DNA from: Fragilaria crotonensis | Taxonomy: Eukaryota; Bacillariophyta; Fragilariophyceae; Fragilariales; Fragilariaceae | Direction: 5' to 3' | DNA: 64,000 bases | Assembly: GCA_022925895.1 (NCBI GenBank) | Contig: JAKSYS010000007.1 | Coordinates: forward strand, 186,001-250,000 | In this document: positions 45,599-55,905 of the stretch, in pieces | How the letters are laid out: each line of letters starts with the position of its first letter | How positions within the stretch are numbered: position 1 is the first letter of the stretch | Program-made: the position numbers and the translations under genes | Notes under the pieces: model-generated | What the model was told of the DNA's origin: nothing | What the model saw: only the letters and a program-made list of their open reading frames with translations | The model's database searches: none

Positions 45599-46104
45599 GA
45601 TTTGTTATGAGGCAAAAGAGTTTCACGAAGTTAGACTTTGATCGAAGGCCACTGGTGATCTTTGATGTGCGTCTGATGGCTGATCTTTTGCGCAGTCGTG
45701 TGTGATAAGATGTACGACCAGGTATGCTCGTATGTCAACAAGTAGTGCGGTACAAATTCTTGTAGCCGGCCCAGGGAACGCCGAAGCGTTTTACTTGTAC
45801 AGTACAGTACGGGGTGGTTGTGGTTTATTGGCTTGGCGGAAGTTGAATAACACGAAACTGAAAAAAATTACTGTCCCTTTCTACCAACGGCACATTCTAC
45901 CCGGCCTTGGGCTTAGACATTCATCCTTGAAACTTGAAACATCACATTGAGTATTGAATTACAAATACCTAACACTTGAACTATGATATCTATAGATGAT
46001 AGCTCAACGTTTTGAACGACGAGGACTTCACCACCGAAATCGCAGTCGAAATTTTCAAGTCAAATGTTGGTGCATGTACAAGACACACCTTCTGACAGAG
46101 TGAA
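45599..46104. other. Intergenic region with left copy of a flanking repeat
   Basis: Contains ACAGTACAGTACGGGGTGG near 45800 and the direct repeat at 45933..45993. Presumed ABC-F promoter on its left side. No other gene seen. Confidence 0.45.
45933..45993 (+). repeat. Left copy of a 60-base direct repeat bracketing the nuclease/kinase gene
   Basis: Begins CTTGAAACATCACATTGA and continues ATTGAATTAC...AATA...AACAC.TGAACTAT. The matching copy at 48530..48591 starts a few bases after the downstream stop codon. Confidence 0.65.
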
Positions 46105-48519
46105 ATGGGTGAGAGCAACTTCGCAGTGCGATTCAATCCAGAGCCTCAATCGGAGGAGTTTAGTTGTTCCTCCGACTCAGTTGTTGCTCGTTTGTGCGAG
46201 CGCGCTACGAAGACCAAAGGATTGGAACGTGCGATGCAGCATTGGTGCCAGAAAGCCAACCCCGTACTCGAAGATCTAGAAAGTCTTGCTCCTTACATTT
46301 TCGGATTGAAATGCAGCAGCGAAATTGACTCCTGCGCCGTATGCAATGCCGTCGCTGAGCTGGAAGCATGTTGCGAGAGCTTCCTCCAGTGCAAGGTTGT
46401 CCATGCTAGAGCAATAGAGGAACATGACGAGGCTACAAAAACGTTGATGCTGTACAGGGCCTCCAAGATGGGCTGCATGCTGTTTTGTGTCCGCAAGGAG
46501 GGCATGATGCTGGAAGTGCTTTCGGGAATTGTTTGTGACAAAGCCCAGGATGTTATCTACAAAGCCGAGCAGGTTTCCATTGGGGCCCGAAGCATTGCCA
46601 TCTCCGCCGCGCTGGTTTTGAGTGCGGTCGTTAGCGTCGCCGACCGACACAGTGAAGCCCAGTCCCTGTTGGATGCAGTGAAAGCTGCTGGCAACAAAAC
46701 TTCGCTAGTAACAACGACAGAAAGTCAGGCGGACAGCGGTACAAACTCTAAAGAGGCTAGATTCCATCCCGAGCCGCATCAGAGACTGTCTAAGTTTGAC
46801 GCGTTGTGCAAGCTTCAAGTAGTGGAATTGGATGAGCTTGACTTTCTTCCTATTCTTGAGGAGAAGCACATCGAATCGCTTGTTCCGTTGCACGAATACT
46901 TGAAGAGCGTTTTTGGAACGGCGTCGATGCTGCACGTCGTCGATGAGAAATATGCCAGTAGGATTCAGAAAACAGTAAACGGTATCATTGAATGGAACGT
47001 CGGCGACAAAAAGGCATCTTCGAAAGAGTTCTTCACGCCTGGCTGTGTTGCCCAGGAAAGGGAAGGAGTTCAACCCATTTTGTATGCAATCATGATAAAA
47101 ATAGCTCGTGTCCTTGGTGTTGGACAGCAAATCACACGTGAACAAAGGGTTCAAAAACTTGAAAATCGTGCGGGTCATATTGTCGACTTTCTTGTGACAC
47201 CTTCAGGGCAAGACCACGTATCGGTTATTCTCGCTGCGTTGCTTGGTGTTCCGATCGAAGTCAAACCAATCAGTCGTAAGAACGCCACGTTTGTCAAACT
47301 TTTGCTGGAGGCGCAGAATCAGGTGGTCGGACAATTGGCCAAGTGAGCCACGTTCTCGTTCGACTTAGGAGGGATCGGCGAGAATTGTACACTTTTTGGC
47401 CTAGAACTTACCATGGCGTCAATCACTGTGATTGTCCTTAAGCTCTCAGGTATGGGAACGGCTGATGTAGAAGTCACTACCCAGCGAACAAAACGGGCAC
47501 CACTCTTCGACGAAGAAACGAGTGTAAATATGTTGGGTGAGATGGCGAACGAGGTGGAAGCGACTTTGGAAAATGTGGAAGGGCACCAAGGTTTGCCTTC
47601 CGGCTTTTGCCTCCTTGCTCGCACGCTCATGTCACAGCAATGTGGGCTTGGTACATCACTGCTCAAAGGGGGCGAAGGCTCACGTACGAGTTTCTCTATG
47701 CGTGTTAACAATGCTGAGTCCTGCGAGGCTCGTCAATACTTGGGATCGGGAGCATTTTCGCATGTGTGGAGACTCGACATTATGGACAGGAACGATGTGT
47801 TTGTCAAGATGGCGCAGTCTCATAGAATGAGGAGGTCTCTGGAGAGAGAGGTGGAGGCGTTGACGTATCTGCGCAGGCATGACAACATCCCCAAACTGTT
47901 TGATGTCACCCACCCCATCAAGGATATGGATATCAAAGTCAGATGCGCGACTTCGACTCTCCCGTGCCTGCCGTTGATAGGTCTCGTCGGGCTACAGACA
48001 AATCACAAGTGTAGCTGGGGAAGTTTCGAATTGAAAGTCGTCTTCGACAAAGTTTACGACGCAATTCAATATGCTCATGATAATGGATGGGCTCACCTGG
48101 ATGTCCGACCAGCAAACATCGTTTTTAGTGTCGATCCTTCTGGTAATGGCTTCGAAGTGATGTTGATTGACTGGGGCTGTGCTCATCGCACCGATCGTGC
48201 GGTGACGGGGTTCTTCGGATGCCCACCTTTCGCTCATGATAACGTCTTTGGCCTGACACAAGGGTGGACGCCTAGTCTGGACAACGACTTGGCATCTCTT
48301 GTGTACTCGATTGTAAGCCTTCACTGTGGTTGTATCCCCTGGTCAGGCTTTTCGAATCATCTGGAGGTGCCGGTCGAAGTCCTCAAACGCCGATCGGAGC
48401 TATCTAGCATAGTTTTGATTCCCCTTCTTGCCGCATGGGATCTATCATCCGAGGTCAAAGAGAAGCTTCTCCATGCCATTGGTCATCAGAATGAGAAACC
48501 GAAAATGTACGGAAAGTGA
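46105..48519 (+). CDS. PD-(D/E)XK nuclease-like plus protein-kinase-like protein, split by one in-frame TGA
   Basis: The frame 46105..47346 (413 codons) and the frame 47413..48519 (368 codons) are in the same phase, and the 66 bases between are open, so a single TGA at 47344..47346 divides an 804-codon reading frame. The first part has helical N-terminal sequence and then HIVDFLV ... VPIEVKP, the D...E-x-K pattern of the PD-(D/E)XK fold. The second part has kinase features: YLGSGAFSHVW loop, VFVKM lysine, HLDVRPANIVF catalytic loop and LIDWG in place of DFG. Nuclease-like plus kinase-like fusions occur at the C-termini of Crinkler-type proteins; I see no Crinkler header here. The TGA could be a real nonsense mutation, an error, or two genes. 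Confidence 0.62.
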
Positions 48520-48529
48520 TGAATTCCTC

Positions 48530-48591
48530 CTTGAAACATCACATTGATTATATTGAATTACTAATATATAACACCTGAACTATACTATGTA
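48530..48591 (+). repeat. Right copy of the 60-base direct repeat
   Basis: CTTGAAACATCACATTGA again, followed by ATTGAATTAC.AATA and a TGAACTATACTATG end. Imperfect match to 45933..45993 with a few indels. Confidence 0.65.
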
Positions 48592-49144
48592 CACGAAGGC
48601 CTACTCAAATCATAATTCCCTGCAACCAGCTAGCTATACACGGCACTATGAAGGAGTGCTGTCGACCACTAGGTCCGATCTACTTTCTCCTGGCAAATGG
48701 AGATGGAAAGTTCCACCTTAGCATCTCGTTACTCGCAAAGACTACCCCAAAATTGTCTCCCGGCAGTAGGAGTAGGTCGACAAAATCACAAATTCCTCCG
48801 TCTGCCCTGGTACAAGTAGCGCTGGAGTATTGGCCGTTCTGATCCAACCACTGTCTCTTATTTGTGTTTTACGCCTGTCCACCAGAAACAGATATTTTTC
48901 TCGCATTGTTTTGTTTCCAACTCGAGCTGGAACTGTCCTTCTGACTTCTCTAGCTTTTCTCGGGTTCATAACCGGCTGTGATTGATTTGCAAAATGATCA
49001 GGGTTTGCTTTCAGGCTGGTCTGCCAAATGAAAACGATGTACCTCGTGCTTGTCCAATGCGAATAATTGTGTAAATGAACAAGCGCGTTCAGAATTCGCA
49101 ACGACAGATTTCAACTCGGGAGATTAGGGCCACCAGACAAACCT
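48592..49144. other. Intergenic region, no convincing gene
   Basis: A 119-codon minus-strand frame (48742..49101) exists but shows no domain, targeting signal or homology that I recognise. Confidence 0.4.
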
Positions 49145-50512
49145 CTAGCCGTACTTCAAGCGTTCTCTCAAGATAGGGCCATAATGCATCTGGAACGAAC
49201 TGTCCTTGACGATACTGTTTCTGGCTAGAAAGACACCATTATTCCTCTCCCTGTAGTGATTCATTTGTATCCTCGGCTCCCCTTTCATGTAGCCGCCTAC
49301 CACGATCATATGGCATGCAAAGTACACAACATGCCGTGGTTTGATGATCATTTTTTCACGTCCGTCGAGGTTGGGGGTCTTGCTTTTCCAAACACTCTCA
49401 ATAACCAACTTGAGCGTCTCATTGCTTTGAATCGCCGTCCTTTCCGACAAGTTTTCTCCAAAGAACCATGAGGGAATTTGCAATCCTCCCATCTCCTCAT
49501 CGGATTCGTGTGACACCAGAACATCTTCTAGAGTCGATCCGTCCAACATTTGAAAGTATTCATCCACATCGTGCAATGCTACCCACGTCACATTGCGCGC
49601 CTGCGCTCGTTGGATGCAATCCATTTGTTGCACTGCCTGGTGCATCACAGAAGAGCGCAAATCTTCAAAGTTCCATGGGATGTAAGTAATGTAAGTGCCG
49701 TCGGGCAAGGTTGTTGAGTTTTGGACGTCGTGAGTGCCATGGAGGTAGATCAAAAAGTGTTGAAAGCCAATCAAACGATGATACTCGATCCATTGCGCCA
49801 ACTCAAAATGATCTCCTAAAAACATGGTGCAGACCATCCTCTCAACGGATGCTGCTGGTATTCCCTGAAGCTCATCATGATCGCTGCAGTTTCTCCAGAC
49901 GGATGTGTTGTACTCCACATCGCCTCCACCCGCTCGCTTCCCCGTTACGAGCTGGACCGTCAAGGGACATGTGATGACCAAAGTCCCACCTTCACCATGA
50001 TCATTTAGATGTTGATCGGCATGGAAAACTGCTGGTTGTCCATCGCAGCGCCATGACGCGCCTTTTTGCGTGGTCCATGAGAAATACAGATCTTTCATGT
50101 GCTCCGTGATGAAAATCAGGCGATAGGCACCATCTACCGGCACCATGGATTGCAAAATGGGAGTTCGTTTTCGACGACGAATGATTTGTTGTTGAATTTG
50201 CGAGACAGGTCGTACAAGCGAAGCTTGACATTCATCAACAATGGCCTTCCTCTTCCGGATCGTCACTGTACGTTTAGCTCGTTCGATTCGTTCATTTCGT
50301 TTTGGTATGTCTAGTAGATTGTGATTGGAACTGCTGGATGTAGCAGTCACAGCAAATAATGTTAGAAGCGAAATGTATGATAGAAGTAGTAGAATGACAT
50401 AAAGGAGGACAAGCTGCTTCGTTGCACCCGATAGCCTTTTCATCATTTTCAATTGTATCTGCGGTTCATCACTAGAACTACCGAAACCCCGGTGTCCTAT
50501 CCAAATGTCCAC
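49145..50512 (-). CDS. Glycosyltransferase family 92 (DUF23) type II membrane protein
   Basis: 455 codons, unbroken. A short cytoplasmic tail is followed by one membrane anchor (LVLLYVILLLLSYISLLTLFAV, about residues 35-57), a basic stem and the GT92 catalytic region. The motifs are CTMFLGDHFELAQWIEYHRLIGFQHFLIYLHG, ITYIPWNFED, DCIQRAQARNVTWVALHDVDEYF (DVD as the metal-binding D-x-D) and KMIIKPRHVVYFACH. The orientation and anchor fit a Golgi enzyme; in animals and plants GT92 members add galactose to glycans. The acceptor here is unknown. Confidence 0.85.
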   Translation of the reverse strand: MDIWIGHRGFGSSSDEPQIQLKMMKRLSGATKQLVLLYVILLLLSYISLLTLFAVTATSSSSNHNLLDIPKRNERIERAKRTVTIRKRKAIVDECQASLVRPVSQIQQQIIRRRKRTPILQSMVPVDGAYRLIFITEHMKDLYFSWTTQKGASWRCDGQPAVFHADQHLNDHGEGGTLVITCPLTVQLVTGKRAGGGDVEYNTSVWRNCSDHDELQGIPAASVERMVCTMFLGDHFELAQWIEYHRLIGFQHFLIYLHGTHDVQNSTTLPDGTYITYIPWNFEDLRSSVMHQAVQQMDCIQRAQARNVTWVALHDVDEYFQMLDGSTLEDVLVSHESDEEMGGLQIPSWFFGENLSERTAIQSNETLKLVIESVWKSKTPNLDGREKMIIKPRHVVYFACHMIVVGGYMKGEPRIQMNHYRERNNGVFLARNSIVKDSSFQMHYGPILRERLKYG

Positions 50513-51065
50513 ACATGATGTGATGATTTGTGATACACGTATGCTGTTCCCTACTCCCTATGATACGGAGTACCGGAGTCTGGGGTACGAGGATGACGCG
50601 CATCTACTCGACCAAAGTGTATTCTTTCGGATGCTCCTTGAACTTCCGTTCCTATGTATGGCATGGCGCATGGCATATGAATACTGTATGTCATACAGTA
50701 TGTACCTGGTATCTCTTTTTTTCTGGTGGACGACGCTATATGCACACTGCACACACACTATACACTCGTAGTAGCACCGGCACTTTATTCCTGTACACCG
50801 TACAGGTATGTATAGTAGTAGTACATACAGCTATACCGGTACATGACACTCTAATCCACATTTCAAGCAGTACTGGTACCAGGTACCGTTGTACTACGAC
50901 TGTACAGCAGTTCTCTACTCTCCGCTCTCCGATCAAAGGCCTGTGAGCACCTGTTACGATCGGTACTGGTACTGGTAATACTCCGGAGTCCAGAGTCCAG
51001 AGTACAGTCCAAGTACCTGGTACTAAGTTGTGCGCATATACAATTGGTCTACTCGTACGAACCGT
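50513..51065. other. Intergenic region rich in GTAC palindromes
   Basis: Between the GT92 start and the large copia element. Dense GTACCGG, ACCGGTAC, GGTACCAGGTACC and TACTGGTACTGGTA motifs from 50780 to 51020. No gene seen. Confidence 0.5.
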
Positions 51066-51070
51066 AGATA
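51066..51070. repeat. Target-site duplication, left copy (AGATA)
   Basis: AGATA directly before the left LTR; the same five bases follow the right LTR at 63066..63070. Five bases is the usual copia target duplication. Confidence 0.9.
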
Positions 51071-51962
51071 TGATATGGTTCGGGTTAACGGAACCTGTCG
51101 ACGCGCAGGTCGGCGTAAGGTTCGGGTTAAGAACCAGGACGTAACCGTTACGGGGTACGCCCCCAGTAGGTAAGTGTCTAGTACGACACTGACTACTGCT
51201 CAGTTCATCTATAAACGGTACAGCTACGCAGTGCTGTCTACCGCTACAGATAACGATACATGTACTATCTGTCGTTCTATCGCTACACGTATGTGCGAGA
51301 GACTGACTAGTATAAATATCGCGTGTCGTATAGTGGGCACTGTCTATTAGTTTATCGTTATGTACAGTAACGGTAAACTCAGACGTGCGCGTACTATCGA
51401 CGGGCAGAGGAAGTTGTGTGCGAAAGGTACTGTTGTACCGGTCGCCGTGTTGTGTTGTGTTGTCGTTATTGTTGTAGTGAGTACCGTCGTACTCACTACG
51501 TATATTTGTACAGCACGGTATATATGATGTCATGACGGCGGGTAAAACGCGTCATGGTCGATCATCATCATCGTGAAAAATATGCAGTAAGTAAAAGGTG
51601 AGTGACACTAAAATGTAAAAATTGACAATTGTGGGAAGAAATGAAGGGCGACCGAAATGAGAGGTCTGATGAAAGGGGAGTGTTCCTTGGAACAATCAGG
51701 AACACTCCTCATATCAATCACGGTCAGCAGCGTACGGCTGCGTTGTTTTTCGTAAACGAGGCGTTGAGCGTCGTTTGAAAATCAATGTACAAACTCGAGG
51801 AACGAGATGAACATGATTTGAATCGACGTGAGTTTTGATTCCAGTCGTGCAGTGTCGCACTGGTTACTGGAGCACGGATGTAATGTTTTACTGTGCATGC
51901 GAGCGACAGTTTAGGGATAGGGATAATAGAAAAATATGTAGGGCGATACGGAATGTTTAACA
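51071..51962 (-). repeat. 3' LTR of the 12-kb copia element
   Basis: 892 bases. Contains a hairpin GTAGTGAGTAC-CGTC-GTACTCACTAC (51474..51499) and an inverted repeat GGAGTGTTCC...GGAACACTCC (51677..51708). GGTTCGGGTTAA occurs twice near the 51080-51130 end. Confidence 0.95.
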
Positions 51963-51970
51963 CCCCTCTT
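51963..51970 (-). other. Polypurine tract of the 12-kb element
   Basis: AAGAGGGG on the minus strand, directly before the 3' LTR. Confidence 0.7.
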
Positions 51971-51973
51971 GAA

Positions 51974-54900
51974 TCAAATCTCTGTAGATTCACTTGTAGC
52001 TTGTAGCATGTGATCAGGTAGTGTACAGAAGACTTTGTCAATGTGTTGATCAATTTTGGAAGAGACTTGTGTTTTTGTGAGGATGTCGGCAAGTTGAGAA
52101 TCGCAAGGTATCCAATGTAGTTGATGTATACCGTCTTGTTGGCCTTGACGGACATAGTGGAAACGTCGTTCGATGTGACGAGTCTTGCGGGTTAATTTGC
52201 CGTTCTTGGCGATCTGCACAGTGGCTTCGTTGTCGATCATGAGGATCGATGGAATGGTTGGAAGACGCTGCATAGATTCGCGCCAATGTTTGGTTCCGAG
52301 ATATGTCATGTCGTAGAGTAGCATCCGAATGTGAGCTGTGGCCATGGATGCAGAGCATGCGGCCATGTATTCGGCCTCGGACGTTGACATAGCAATTGGT
52401 GTTGGCATCGTAGAGTTGGCTTCGATGAGGGCACCGTTGTGAAAGATCATATATCCGACAGTAGAGCGGCCAGTGTCAGGGCAATCTTGCCAGCTGGCGT
52501 CGGAAAATACGGTTAAGTCGGAATGGGGAATGCGGTGTTGACGACATATGTCGTAAACAGGGTTGGTCGTGGCATCCGGGTAGAACTTGATGGCATAATA
52601 GGGGCGACGGCGTAGGTAGCCAATCAGCCAGATAAGAGCACGGAAGTCGAGTTCGCCAGGGCAGACGCAGGCTTTTGCAAGTTTGCAGACTGCAAGAGGA
52701 TATCAGCACGGGTGTTGTAGGCAAGATAGAGTAGCGTACATACAGCGGAGCGGAATGGGAGGCGTTCTCGTGTTGTTCGACAACTTGTTTGTCATGATCG
52801 GTGACAGGTCGATTGTCTTTACTGAAGGTGTAATCCGGTGGGAATGGTGTTTCACGTTCAGGGAACTCGGAGTTGGGATCGTAACGTTGCAAAGTGTTGA
52901 GAACGTAGCGATGTTGGTCGAGAGTGTAGGTTTTGTCTTTGTGTTGATGGATACGCATTTGCAAGAACCATTGAGCAGGTCCAAGGAACTTGACGTCAAA
53001 GCGATTGCGGACAGATTCTTCGAATTCTTTTTCGATGGCGTCATTGCTGCCAGCGTAGAGCATGTCGTCGACAAAGAAGAGAAGGCGTAACCATTGGTTG
53101 TGTTTGTTGTAAAAGACAAAATAGGAGGGTTCAGACTGGGATTGGATGAATCCTTTGGAGTAAAGCCATTCAGAGAATTCAATGTTCCAATATTTTCCAG
53201 AGTAAACAAGTCCATAGATTCCCTTGTTCAAAAGGGCTGGAGTTCCAAAGTATTTAGCATATTCAGGGAAGTAATATGCATACTCAAGTGGAAGTCTGAC
53301 AAAGTGGCGACCGATGACTTTGGCTTGTAGATATGCGCCAATGAAGTCGGCACTTTTGAGAGTGCGGTGGGATGCACAGATTGTTGAGAGAAGTAACTTG
53401 ACCCCTCTTGAAGATGCACAGGGTGACCATGTGTCCTCAAAAGGTTGAGGTACCTCAATTGGGATGGTGTTAGTTGTCTTGCTGGATTCAGGATTGTTTT
53501 CAGCATTGTCTTGTTTTTGTTGTTGGAGAAATTGCTGGTAAGCAGCTTTAGTTTTCTTCAATCGTCGTTTTTCCAAGTCGCCACGGGCGACAAGGCGAGC
53601 TTTAAGTTTTTCAAGTTTACCAGTTGCAGTTTGTTTTGCTTTCAAGACAAGTTTGACAGGGATGATGAGTTCATCTTTCCGGGGTTGTTCACCCAGAATG
53701 AAGGTATCGTGGTCGATTAAGTTCTTGATTTCCATGCGAATAGCATGTAGCCAGGCGTTGCGGACGTCATCGTCAAGTTTGAGAACGGCTTTGAAGGATT
53801 GCGGTTCAGGGAGATACTTGTCCACGGGATCGTCGGTGGGCGAAGTTGTGGATGCGTCAACGGCGAGCATGGCAGTGTGGATGGGATCAACTGATGGCAG
53901 AGATTCAGCACACTCTTGGAAGTATAAAGTCATTTCCTTGTGAAGTGGGGTGTGTCTCAGTTGGTGAAAGGTCCAGTTGATCAGCTGAGGAGTTGGTGGT
54001 GTTGGTCCAGGAGAGATGTCAGATTCTGTGATGGGATCAGTGTCATCAATATCATCTTCTGGATGGGCAGGGCTTGAAGGGCCATTGTCTTGTGCTTGTA
54101 AAAGTTGTTCAGAGTCATGGAGTTCTTCAAGATAGGTGGATGGTGTGATGCCTAGATTGGCAGCAGATCCAGTTTGGTGGACAATTGATGGTTCAGAGTT
54201 GTCCAAAGATTGGAGTCCATTGGGATCCAAGTGAGATCGGATGGGAATGGCTCCGGCAAAGGGCTTTGAATCGAAGGCAAGGGCAGAGCTGAAGTCTTCA
54301 TCAAAGTAGGCGTCGCGAGTGATGACGATGCGCTGAGGATGATCAGGAGAGTAAACTAGCCATCCGGCTGAGTTCTCTGGAAATCCGATGAAGATACCAC
54401 GGGAAGCACGTTGGAGTTGTTGCTTATAGGTAATCAGCTTGTTGCGGAAGGTCGGTTCGTAGCGCTTGAAGTAGACAGGGCATCCAAATACACGGAAGTT
54501 GGCAAGGCTTGGTTTTCTGCCATAGCTGTATTGGAATGGTGTGGTTGGGTTGCCATGTTGATCAGTTACATTCTTGGCTGGGCAAGCATTAATAATACTG
54601 ACAGCATAGGCATGTGCATGATGGAAGAAGGCACCGCCAAGTCGGGCAGTGTTGAGAAGTACATTTGCAGTGTTGTGAACTTCTCTCCATTTGGCTTCAC
54701 AGATGCCATTCATTTCTTGGTGTTCTGGAGCAGCAGCTTCAAGTTTGATTCCAAGGTTGTTGCATTCTGTGATGAATTTTGCAGATGTAAAGGCAGATCC
54801 GGCATCAGTACGGATGAAGCGGACGGACTTTGTGCGGCCAAGTAGTTCTGTCTGAGTAAGCCAGGACTTAAGGGCTGTGATGATGGATGTGGTGCTTTCA

Positions 54901-55905
54901 GTTGGAAGTCCTATCCAGCCAGTTAGCTTGCCAGGTGTTGTGACAATAAAGAGGTAGGCTGAATAGTTTGTTGCAGTGGTGAGTCCAAACCGAAAGGGGT
55001 TTCTCATGAGATCAAGGTGAAGTTGGTGAAACGGTTCTGAGCCTTGTCTGAGAGGAATTTTGCTGCGAGCGTGTTTTTGGCTGATCGAGATACGAATTGG
55101 CCAAGTGTTTTTGTCAATCGCAGGCGAGTGTATGATCATTCCAAGCGTGATGCAGGGATCCGGTCATGAGATTGCGGAAATTTCTGCGCAAGGCGACGGA
55201 TATGGTCTCAAGAGGCAAAGAAGTTGTTGGTCTTGAGGTGTCAGCTTGTGTAGGATCAACATGTTGGTCAAATGCAGGGGAGAAGGAAGTTTCATCAGGT
55301 GTGGTGTCCACAGGTTGTGCCATGGTAGAAAAGGCATTCTGTGTTGGGAGTTCATGCAGGAGCAGGGGCCATGTGTATTTTGAATTGTTTGGGAACTGGA
55401 TTGTAGTGGCTCTGTTCTGGATGATGACTGTGAAATTCTGGGTTGCAGAGATGGTTGTCAGGGAAAGAAGGCGGTGGCTGAGACCTTCAATATAATAAAC
55501 ATCAGTTAGGCCAAGGATAGACTTTTGTCCTTCATCAGAGGTGAAGTAGCAGTCAGTGGTTCCTTTGAATGTTGAGATCTTGGTGGTTCCGTCAGCAAGA
55601 GAGACAGGGATGTGGCAGGCTTCAACATCACGAAGGTCGCTGAAAACGGGTGTATAATGACATGTGGCACCACTGTCAGGTAGCCAGTTGTCAAGACTTG
55701 GTGGTCCAAATCTTTGATGTGTTGATAAGGGGTCTTCAGGGAAGAGTTCTGTTGAGCCTGTGTTGGGTGGAGAGTTTGGTGCTGATGGTAAGAAATCATT
55801 GTTGAGCAATGCTCTGTTGATTTCCATCTGAGGAGCATTGACATCAGGCCATGAGGTAACTGCAGATGGGCCATTGAAGGTGCCCTGGAGGTCACAGGAG
55901 GCCAT
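51974..55905 (-). CDS. Copia pol of the 12-kb element: protease, integrase, reverse transcriptase, RNase H
   Basis: Protease has WLPDSGATCHYTP (about 55680). Integrase has FHQLHLDLM, RFIRTDAGSAF and APEHQEMNGICEAKWR, the three acidic residues of the DDE core, then PFQYSYGRKPSLANFRVFGCPVYF. Reverse transcriptase has VKLVLKAKQTATGKLEKLKARLVARGD, LKSADFIGAYLQA, NKGIYGLVYSG and catalytic LLFFVDDMLYAG (FVDD where most copia elements have YVDD). RNase H has AMSTSEAEYMAACSAS, DNEATVQIAKN and LADILTKTQVS, ending at 51974. Frames change near 55130 and again between about 52760 and 52450. The zinc-binding N-terminus of integrase is not clearly visible. Confidence 0.88.

Noticed and set aside
47344-47346. 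TGA as a selenocysteine codon
   Set aside because: It lies between two modules and not at a redox Cys position, and I see no SECIS-like structure after the gene.
48742-49101. A 119-codon minus-strand frame next to the GT92 gene
   Set aside because: Contains no domain or targeting signal and has low coding likelihood by eye.
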